Assembly (NCBI GenBank): GCA_963668115.1
Contig: OY764147.1
Span: forward strand, 2,852,001-2,916,000
DNA from: Plut-88900 sp963668115
GTDB lineage: Bacteria > Chloroflexota > Dehalococcoidia > Plut-88900
Direction of reading: 5' to 3'
DNA: 64,000 bases
Shown: in pieces, positions 57,570 to 64,000 of the stretch
How positions within the stretch are numbered: position 1 is the stretch's first letter
Layout: each line of letters starts with the position of its first letter
Notes under the pieces: model-generated
Databases searched by the model: none
The model's input: the letters and a program-made list of their open reading frames with translations, nothing else
Told to the model about the DNA's origin: nothing
Program-made: the position numbers and the translations under genes

Positions 57570-58709
57570 ATGAAGTTCGTGGACATAGACGGCCACATCC
57601 TGGAGCCGCCCGACCTCTGGGTCGAGAACCTGGAACCCGAGTACCGGGACCGGGCCATGCAGTTCAAGAAGGATGATGAAGGGCTGGACTACTGGGTCAT
57701 CGACGGGCAGGTGCACGGCAAGCTGGTCAAGTCCACGTCCGCGAACCTGGCAACCATCGGAAAGAGCGCCGAGTGGCGCAAGGAGCACATCTTCGAAAAG
57801 CACGATGTGAGCTATGATGAAGGCCGGGCCATGGCCCCAGGCGCCTGTGACCCGGCCGAGCGGGTGAAGCTGATGGACAAAGAGGGGATCGACGTGTCGA
57901 TCCTCTTTCCATCGCTGGGCCTGTCGTGGATGGCGACAACTCGGGATCCCAAGCTGGCGGCGGCTTACTGCCGGGTCTACAACGACTGGATCATGGACTT
58001 CTGCAACTCCCAACCCGGAAGGCTGTATCCCAGCGTTCTGCTACCCTGGACGGATGTGGGGGAATCGGTCAAAGAGCTTAAGAGGACCTCAGGGTGGGGG
58101 CCCCGGGCCGTGATGGTGCCATCCTTGCCCCCCGACGACGTAGCCTATGGCCGTAGCTACTGGGACCCCCTCTGGGCCGAGTTTCAGGAACAGGGCGTGC
58201 CGTTGAGCCTCCACCCGTCGTCCGGAGGGACCAGCGGCGGGAACATCCTCTACCCCGAGTTCGCAATGCCCAGCTGGTGGACCTTCACCACCAACGGCGT
58301 CGACCTGCCCCTCGGTTACATGAGCTTCTTCCAGGAATCGGCGTTCGACCGGTTCCCGGAGATGAAGGTGCTGATACTGGAATCGGGGTGCGGGTGGATG
58401 CCGTGGCTTCTGCAGCGAATGGATGAGAAGTTCGAGGTCCTTGGCTTCACCACGGCCATGACCGAAAAGCCCAGCTACTACTTCTACCGGCAGGGCTGGA
58501 TAGACATGGACCCCGACGACGAGATCGGGGCCGTCATCATCAAGCTGCTGGGCGCCGACAAGGTGATGTGGGCCTACGACTACCCCCACTCCGACTCTCC
58601 GATAGAGCCGGTGGTCAACCTGAAGAAGACCCTCTCATCGCTGCCTGAAGAAGACCAGGCCAAGGTCGCCGGGGAAAACGCTATAGGGCTATACGGGCTA
58701 AGCGTCTAG
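57570..58709 (+). CDS. Amidohydrolase family 2 metal-dependent hydrolase
   Basis: The 379-aa protein begins with DIDGHILEPPDLWVENLEPE and has CRVYNDWIMDFC and WAYDYPHSDS. It is most similar to the pair at 26200/27373, some 30 kb away, suggesting dispersal after duplication. AAGGAGG precedes the ATG. It is the only gene between tRNA-Arg and the convergent ABC transporter genes. The substrate is unknown. Confidence 0.87.
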   Translation: MKFVDIDGHILEPPDLWVENLEPEYRDRAMQFKKDDEGLDYWVIDGQVHGKLVKSTSANLATIGKSAEWRKEHIFEKHDVSYDEGRAMAPGACDPAERVKLMDKEGIDVSILFPSLGLSWMATTRDPKLAAAYCRVYNDWIMDFCNSQPGRLYPSVLLPWTDVGESVKELKRTSGWGPRAVMVPSLPPDDVAYGRSYWDPLWAEFQEQGVPLSLHPSSGGTSGGNILYPEFAMPSWWTFTTNGVDLPLGYMSFFQESAFDRFPEMKVLILESGCGWMPWLLQRMDEKFEVLGFTTAMTEKPSYYFYRQGWIDMDPDDEIGAVIIKLLGADKVMWAYDYPHSDSPIEPVVNLKKTLSSLPEEDQAKVAGENAIGLYGLSV

Positions 58710-58714
58710 TTCTC

Positions 58715-59701
58715 CTAGTAAAGATGGCACGCCACCGAGTGCCCTTCTGAAGTCGCCTTGAGCGCCGGCGTCATCTCTCTACACACGTCCATGGCAAATG
58801 GGCAGCGTGGGTGGAAGGAGCACCCCTTAGGGGGGTCTATGGGGCTGGGTACATCGCCGGTCAGGATGATCCGCTCCCGAGATGCCTCGACCACCGGATC
58901 GGGGATGGGGACGGCGGACAGGAGGGCCCGGGTGTACGGGTGTTTCGGGTCCTGGTAAAGCTCGTCCCGACCCGTTATCTCGACTATCTTGCCAAGGTAC
59001 ATCACAGCAACCCTGTCGGAGATGTGCCTCACCACGGACAGGTCGTGGGCGATGAAGAGGTAGGTAAGGTCGAAGCGTTCCTGCAAGGAGCTTAGAAGGT
59101 TGATGACCTGGGCCTGGATGGACACGTCCAACGCTGAGACGGGTTCGTCGCAGACTATGAAGGTGGGGTTCACGGCCAGGGCCCGGGCGATGCCAATCCT
59201 CTGGCGCTGTCCACCGCTGAACTCGTTGGGGTAGCGGTCCATCATGCCGGGGTTGAGCCCGACCACCTCGAAAAGCTCGGCCACCCTTCGCTTCCTCTCC
59301 TCTTTGCTGCCCTGCTTATGGATGATCAACGGCTCCTCGACAATCGACCCCACGGTCATGCGGGGGTTCAGCGAGCCGTAGGGGTCCTGGAAGATGACTT
59401 GCAACTCCCTTCGCAGGGGACGCATCTGCTTGCCGGAGAGCTGCATCAGGTCCTGGCCTCGAAACCGCACCTCGCCTCCCGTGGGTTTGAGAAGCTGGAG
59501 GATGCAGCGTCCAAGGGTGGTCTTGCCGCTCCCGCTTTCCCCAACCAACCCGAGGGTCTCGCCGCGCATTATCTGGAACGACACCCCGTCCACCGCCTTG
59601 ATATCCCCGACCCGCGACTGGAATATAACTCCCTTGGTTACGGGGAAGTGCATCTGGAGGTCCCGGACGTCTATGAGTAAGTTGGGGTTGAGGGTGGTCA
59701 T
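58715..59701 (-). CDS. Oligopeptide/dipeptide ABC transporter ATPase, OppF/DppF type
   Basis: The 328-aa ATPase has Walker A GESGSGKTTLGR, signature FSGGQRQRIGIARAL, Walker B FIVCDEPVSALDVSIQAQ and the C-terminal CSFHPRCPFAMDVC cysteine motif of Opp/Dpp ATPases. ATG 59701 overlaps the stop of the OppD-type gene by 4 nt; the frame upstream is not used. It powers import of peptides, nickel or opines. No permease gene is next to it. Confidence 0.93.
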   Translation of the reverse strand: MTTLNPNLLIDVRDLQMHFPVTKGVIFQSRVGDIKAVDGVSFQIMRGETLGLVGESGSGKTTLGRCILQLLKPTGGEVRFRGQDLMQLSGKQMRPLRRELQVIFQDPYGSLNPRMTVGSIVEEPLIIHKQGSKEERKRRVAELFEVVGLNPGMMDRYPNEFSGGQRQRIGIARALAVNPTFIVCDEPVSALDVSIQAQVINLLSSLQERFDLTYLFIAHDLSVVRHISDRVAVMYLGKIVEITGRDELYQDPKHPYTRALLSAVPIPDPVVEASRERIILTGDVPSPIDPPKGCSFHPRCPFAMDVCREMTPALKATSEGHSVACHLY

Positions 59702-60693
59702 GCCACGGGCTCCGGTGCGCGAGAGGTGATGTCCACGAGGCAGGCTGCGAAGTGGCCGGGGTTCTTCGGGGCGAGGGTTGGGTCTTTGAGGGCGCAGGCG
59801 TCGACGGCGAAGGAGCAGCGGGGGCGGAAGGAGCACCCGGGCTCGCGGTGAGCGAGGTCGGGGGGGGCGCCCTCGATGGGGACAAGCTGCTCCCGGATGG
59901 TCTCGTCCAGCCGGGGGACGGAGGCCAGGAGTCCGAGGGTGTAGGGGTGGCGGGGAGTCCCGTAGACATTGTGCGCCGAAGAGCCTTCGACGATCCTGCC
60001 GGCGTACATGACGTTCACCGTGTCGGCGTACCGGGCCACGACGCCGAGGTTGTGGGTGATGATGACCACGGCGGTGCCCCTCTCCTTGGAGAGGCGGTTT
60101 ATGAGGTCGAGGAGCTGGGCCTGGATGGTTACGTCTACGGCGGTGGTGGGTTCGTCGGCGAGGAGGACTTTGGGCTCGCAACTGAGGGCCATGGCGACCA
60201 TGACGCGCTGCCTCATGCCTCCGCTCATGCGGTGGGGGTAGTCATCCAGCCGGCGCCCGGGGTCCGGGATCCCGACCTCCTCGAGAAGCTCACCTGCCCG
60301 GGTGTAGGCGGCGCCCCTGGACAGGCCAAGGTGCATTTCCAGGGCCTCGGTGAGCTGGCGCCCGACGCTGAGGACGGGGTTGAGGGAGGTCATGGGTTCC
60401 TGGAAGACCATAGCGATGTCCCTGCCGCGGCGGCGTCTCATACGGTCCTTGCCGAGCTTGAGGAGGTCTTCGCCTTCGAGCAGCACCTCGCCGTCGACTA
60501 TCTTGCCCGGAGGCTCGGGGATGAGGCGCATGAGGGAGAGGGCGCTGACGGTCTTGCCGCACCCGCTCTCGCCGACGAGGCCCATGGTCTCCCCGGCCTC
60601 CAGCGAATAGGAGATGCCGTCGACGGCCTTGACCACGCTGTCCTCGGTGTGGAAATAGGTCTTGAGGTTCTTGACTTGCAAAAGGGGCGGCAT
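59698..60693 (-). CDS. Oligopeptide/dipeptide ABC transporter ATPase, OppD/DppD type
   Basis: The 331-aa ATPase has GESGCGKTVSALSLM, MSGGMRQRVMVAMAL, LLADEPTTAVDVTIQAQ (Val where Leu is usual) and CSFRPRCSFAVDAC. It is coupled to the OppF-type gene. The first ATG is 106 nt downstream of cassette 2, whose promoter points at it. Permeases and binding protein are not present in the neighbourhood. Confidence 0.93.
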   Translation of the reverse strand: MPPLLQVKNLKTYFHTEDSVVKAVDGISYSLEAGETMGLVGESGCGKTVSALSLMRLIPEPPGKIVDGEVLLEGEDLLKLGKDRMRRRRGRDIAMVFQEPMTSLNPVLSVGRQLTEALEMHLGLSRGAAYTRAGELLEEVGIPDPGRRLDDYPHRMSGGMRQRVMVAMALSCEPKVLLADEPTTAVDVTIQAQLLDLINRLSKERGTAVVIITHNLGVVARYADTVNVMYAGRIVEGSSAHNVYGTPRHPYTLGLLASVPRLDETIREQLVPIEGAPPDLAHREPGCSFRPRCSFAVDACALKDPTLAPKNPGHFAACLVDITSRAPEPVA

Positions 60694-60799
60694 GGGTTAT
60701 ACGACGGTCCCAGGGTCGAGGGGGCCTGAGACAAGTTTACCAGCGAAGGGGGTCGGAGCGGCAACAAGGCGTACCGGCCGGGCAGGTTTGCGGCATGCC

Positions 60800-61799
60800 G
60801 GGGTTTTGATTGAACGTTGATTGAACGTTGATTGAACTCGTAGCTGTTTTGATTGAACGACGCCTAGAGGGATTTCTGGGGAATTCGCGTGGTGCAGAGG
60901 TGTGAGTTTTTGATTGTTTTGCGATTTCAGGCACGGCTTTGATTGTTTAAGGAAAAAATCTGCATTTTCCTCTCTACCCTCGCCGCGCATTCCGCACCGG
61001 GGAGGGCGACCAGCCGGTCGCCCCTACGGAGAGGGGAGGTGATGAGGGTGGGGGAGGGGTTGTTCGGTTGGGGGGTTTGGGTTTGCATTTTGTCTGTTGG
61101 GTTTTGGGTGGGCGATGGAAGACGCTGGCTGGACGCTGCCCCGTTCCTGTGCTTCGGGTTATTCGACGCCCCGGGGCAGGGGCGCCGGCCCGCTTTTACC
61201 GCTATGCGGCCTCTGGCCCTAAATACGCTGGACTTGGGCAAGGACCGTAAGGGCCACCGGGTCCGAGCCATACTCCCTGGGGGGTTGGCTGCACCGCATA
61301 AGGCGGTAAGGAGGCTCTCCCAGCGTCCGATGCAGAGCCTCTTGCAGGCGTAAAGGTTTCCAAGTTTGCCGGTGCGACCCGGAAGTGCGGGGGACCACCG
61401 GCACCCGGCCTGATTGAGCGGTCGGTGTACCGAGAAGTCCTCGGCGCCGGGTCTATCCGACCGCACTTCCGCTGCAAAGAGCGGCTTCCTCCCGAGGGAG
61501 GCTTCCCCTGAAAGAGGCTTAGGGCGTCTTAGAGGGGCTTCACAATGGAACGTAGCGTCCAGGGCGTCTATCCATCGCCTGGGGGTTAGGGAAGGGGCAC
61601 GGGACCCGTGGTGAGGGGACGGCGTTTCCGACCCCCGACGTCTCGGGGGCAAGCTTGTCTCGGGGGTGACATCCTCTCTAGTGGGTCGGGTGGGCTTCCC
61701 TGGGTTTCTGGCACCTCCTTGTGTTACTGGATTAGTGTTCGCGAACGGAGAGTATGATAACACCTTTGCTCAGATGTGTCAAGCAAATGTGCGGGTTTG
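60800..61799 (-). other. Non-coding cassette, copy 2 (inverted partner of 25301-26118)
   Basis: On the minus strand it starts with the conserved promoter and GTTCGCGAAC, continues with CTAATCCAGTAACACAAGGAGG, a shared block at 61610-61564 (ACGGGTCCCGTGCCCC...), a diverged middle, then the conserved distal end with TTCAATCAA motifs (60800-61120). It is about 180 nt longer than copy 1. The only long frame here (278 codons, minus strand) is not kept in copy 1, and one-base indels break frames. It points towards the OppD-type gene. Function unknown. Confidence 0.75.
61754..61782 (-). promoter_or_regulatory. Conserved promoter of cassette 2
   Basis: On the minus strand TTGACA (61782-61777), 17-nt spacer, TATCAT (61759-61754), then GTTCGCGAAC (61746-61737). 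Same spacing as in cassette 1. Confidence 0.8.
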
Positions 61800-61904
61800 G
61801 GGAGAGGATATACGCGACGGATTGGCCAGCGTGGGCCGCCCCCCGCCCCAGGGCAACCACAAGGGATTGCCCCTATGGGGGAGGGGACACCCCGCCGCGC
61901 CCCG

Positions 61905-62025
61905 CGGGATGGATTTACGCCAATGGCGCATCTTCGACCCGATCAGGGTTGGGAATGACGGATAGAGGGGGGTGAGTGGTGGGCCGATACGGGAGATTCC
62001 TCGCGGGGCATCGGAATGGGAGGGG
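61905..62025 (-). repeat. Dispersed intergenic repeats between cassette 2 and the VWA gene
   Basis: Inverted forms of the family: GGATTTACGCCAATGGCGCA, CATCTTCGACCCGATCAGGG, TGGGAATGACGG, and CCTCGCGGGGCATCGGAATG. Apart from these and cassette 2 the gap 60694-62100 holds no gene I can support. Confidence 0.7.
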
Positions 62026-62100
62026 GGGCGGGGGGGTGGAACAAAAGGAGGGGGTGAAACGTCTAACAGTCCATACGGAAGCGAGAGGAGGCCCGAGAAG

Positions 62101-63915
62101 ATGCTGGTTAGACGTTTTGCGATGGCCGTGGTTTTGATGTTGGTGGTGTCGGGTGTGGGGTTTGCGTGCGGGGGGGCCGGGACGGCTACGCCCGAGGCGG
62201 CGCGGGAAGAGCCGACGAGGGCGCCATACGGGACTGATTCGGGTTCCTACGGGGTGACCGCCGTGCCAATGCCGACGGCGACGATGGATGAGTGGGATGA
62301 CGCTATGGCAGAGCCGACAGCCACGCCCATGCCCGATAGGGAGGACTCGGTACAGGAAGATTCTTCGTCGTATCCGGTGGGGGCGACGGCGATGCCTGAG
62401 CCGACCCCGACGGCGTGGGTTTCGGCCTCGGAAAGTGGGTCGGGGGAGGTCTCGACCGCCGTGCCTTCGGCGACAACATTCCAGGACTACCGGCGGAGCC
62501 CGCTGGTGGCGGCCAGTCGGGACCGGACATCGACTTTCAGCCTGGACACGGACCGCACTTCGTTCCAGTTGGCGTTGAACTGGGTGAGGAACGGCTACCA
62601 GGTGGACCCGGACTCTGTGAGGGCGGAAGAGTGGGTCAACGCTTTCCACTACGGGTACGAAAAGCCGCGCCGGCAGGACAGCTTTGCGATCTCGACGGCG
62701 CTGGTGGAGCACCCGTTGCAGAGCGAGATGCACCTGGCGCGGATAACGTTCCAGGCGCCGGACGTGAGGGACGATAGGAGGCCGTTGAACGTGACGCTGG
62801 TGCTGGATGCGTCGGGGTCGATGGCGGACGGGAACAGGGTGGGGATAGCCCGGGCGGCGGCGGATTCGATCAGGAGGAGCCTGGATCGAAATGACCGCAT
62901 CTCCGTAGTCCAGTTTTCGACCGACGTGCTGCACGAATACACCGTGGAGGGTCGGGGGCCGGGTGACGGGGCGGTGGCAAATTCGATTGCAAACCTCCGG
63001 CCCAACAACAGCACCAACGTGCAGGCGGGGCTGAACCTTGGGGTCAGAATCGCTGACAGGATGCGCCATGACCGGCCAAACGCGTACAACTACATCATCC
63101 TGATGTCGGACGGTGTGGCGAACGTGGATGCGACGGACCCGTTAGCGATCCTGCGAACGTCGGGCGACGGGCAGAGCGACAATCCCCTGCGTCTGATAAC
63201 TATAGGCGTGGGTATAGAGAACTACAACGACTACCTGCTGGAACAGCTGGCACAGCACGGGAACGGCTGGTACAGATACCTGGATGACGAGGTGCAGGCC
63301 CGGGCGACGTTCAGAAGGGACAACTGGACGACGATCTCCACGCCGTTTGCCGACCAGACCCGGGCGCAGGTGGTCTGGGACCCCGGGAAGGTGGACTCCT
63401 GGAGGCTCATCGGCTACGAGAACCGGATTACTCCCGACCAGGCATTCGTGGAGAACCGGAAGGAATTTGCGGAGATCCCGTCCGGGACGGCGACGACGGT
63501 TTTCTATGAGTTGCAGCTGACGCCTCATTCGGGTGGATGGTCGGGAGAGGCCATCAACTTAGGGGACGTGCATGTTAGGTGGGTCACGCCCATCAGCGGG
63601 GAAACCCGGCAGCAGGACGCCGACATTTGGGGATACTCAAACGCCAGGTTTGAGGACTCGGTGGATGACATGCTGAGGTTCGGGGCGATAGTAGCGCTGG
63701 TGTCAGACAGCTACAGCGGGCTGCCGTACGTCGAGTCTCGGGGGGCCGAGATTGCAGGGAATCACCTGAGAACGCTGGAGGGCTGGCTGCAAGACCTGAA
63801 GCCGACGATGTCTCACCTGGATTCGTTCAATGACTTTGCCTACGTGTTGAATCACCTCGTCAACACGCTTCCCAGATACGAGGGCGCGTCCGGGGGGTCG
63901 GGGTACAGCCCCTAG
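62101..63915 (+). CDS. VWA-domain lipoprotein (YfbK-like)
   Basis: The 604-aa protein starts at ATG 62101 after GGAGG, and has a lipoprotein signal ending GVGFAC, a Pro/Thr-rich low-complexity stretch (about 25-125), a YfbK-type N-terminal region (FSLDTDRTSFQLALNWVRNG) and a von Willebrand A domain with the MIDAS motif DASGSM and later SDGVAN. The C-terminal half matches the DUF3520-like region of YfbK. It is surface-bound and probably binds proteins or ligands through a divalent metal. The earlier in-frame start at 61972 lies in repeats. Confidence 0.88.
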   Translation: MLVRRFAMAVVLMLVVSGVGFACGGAGTATPEAAREEPTRAPYGTDSGSYGVTAVPMPTATMDEWDDAMAEPTATPMPDREDSVQEDSSSYPVGATAMPEPTPTAWVSASESGSGEVSTAVPSATTFQDYRRSPLVAASRDRTSTFSLDTDRTSFQLALNWVRNGYQVDPDSVRAEEWVNAFHYGYEKPRRQDSFAISTALVEHPLQSEMHLARITFQAPDVRDDRRPLNVTLVLDASGSMADGNRVGIARAAADSIRRSLDRNDRISVVQFSTDVLHEYTVEGRGPGDGAVANSIANLRPNNSTNVQAGLNLGVRIADRMRHDRPNAYNYIILMSDGVANVDATDPLAILRTSGDGQSDNPLRLITIGVGIENYNDYLLEQLAQHGNGWYRYLDDEVQARATFRRDNWTTISTPFADQTRAQVVWDPGKVDSWRLIGYENRITPDQAFVENRKEFAEIPSGTATTVFYELQLTPHSGGWSGEAINLGDVHVRWVTPISGETRQQDADIWGYSNARFEDSVDDMLRFGAIVALVSDSYSGLPYVESRGAEIAGNHLRTLEGWLQDLKPTMSHLDSFNDFAYVLNHLVNTLPRYEGASGGSGYSP

Positions 63916-63938
63916 ACCCCGGCCCGGGACGGCGTCCC

Positions 63939-63984
63939 GAGGAGGGGCCTGCGCCCGGAGCGGGCCCCTCCTCCATGTTTTGGG
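63939..63984 (+). terminator. Rho-independent terminator of the VWA gene
   Basis: GAGGAGGGGCC (63939-63949) and GGCCCCTCCTC (63963-63973) form a perfect 11-bp stem with a 12-13-nt loop, followed by CATGTTTT. Confidence 0.75.
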
Positions 63985-64000
63985 AAGAGTGCGCCGTTGT

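Noticed and set aside
59701..60181. N-terminal extension of the OppF-type gene
   Set aside because: It is Arg/Pro-rich and overlaps OppD in another frame; the ATG at 59701 starts the conserved domain.
60927..61763. A 278-codon frame on the minus strand within cassette 2
   Set aside because: Low-complexity Pro/Arg composition, not kept in cassette 1, and one-base indels between copies break it. It lacks any known motif.

Overview
The window looks like one contig of a GC-rich, uncultured bacterium, most likely Chloroflexota of the marine SAR202/Dehalococcoidia type. That is an inference from content: many paralogous metal-dependent amidohydrolases, CaiB/BaiF CoA transferases, luciferase-like (LLM) flavin enzymes, two-domain VOC proteins, acetamidases, M24 peptidases and a cytoplasmic-type molybdopterin oxidoreductase, all typical of genomes specialised for breaking down recalcitrant organic matter. 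Starts are often TTG or GTG. Several genes look leaderless, with a -10 box 6-9 nt before the start codon. Intergenic spaces are full of short palindromic repeats of a few shared families.

Layout. 1-3 kb: Rid protein (cut by the window edge), amidohydrolase and Rieske oxygenase. 3-10 kb: a membrane-anchored S1 protease, a MoaD/MoaE pair with its own promoter, tRNA-Ser(GCU), and a two-gene redox module (Fe-S/NrfD fusion plus molybdopterin catalytic subunit). 10-13.4 kb: isochorismatase-like hydrolase, miaB, a Fur-family regulator, then a near-perfect CIRCE element over the start of an FmdB-type zinc ribbon/dtd operon. 13.5-14.9 kb: an AT-richer island with a HEPN/ApeA-like protein, a defence candidate. 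14.9-25 kb: PAS/FAD oxidoreductase pair, NUDIX, aminotransferase, CoA transferase, permease, retropepsin-like protease, a PIN toxin module and a large lipoprotein.

26-43.9 kb is a dense catabolic stretch: three amidohydrolases, two acetamidase/formamidases, VOC protein, SodC, proline racemase family, two LLM enzymes, VapBC-like module, aminomutase-like aminotransferase, two CoA transferases, SDR and enoyl-CoA hydratase. 43.9-45.5 kb is a 189-bp tandem repeat array split by an intact IS30-family element whose ends and 3-bp target duplication can be read directly. 45.6-57.4 kb holds a repeat-expanded hypothetical gene, a frameshifted ribokinase divergent from a nucleoside hydrolase, a leaderless cobalamin adenosyltransferase, an operon of two PLP dehydratases and two M24 peptidases, nitroreductase, a DM13 membrane protein, HigBA and tRNA-Arg(CCU). 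57.6-64 kb has a fifth amidohydrolase, an OppD/OppF pair without permeases, and a VWA lipoprotein with a terminator.

The most unusual structure is a pair of inverted non-coding cassettes (about 25.30-26.12 kb and 60.80-61.80 kb). They share a strong promoter with identical 17-nt spacing, a GTTCGCGAAC palindrome at the expected transcription start, a diverged middle, and a distal end with repeated TTCAATCAA motifs. A single-base indel between otherwise conserved stretches argues against protein coding. They bracket about 34.7 kb and each points into a downstream catabolic or transport gene. They may be a large RNA, a long leader or a non-autonomous mobile element; the sequence alone does not decide.
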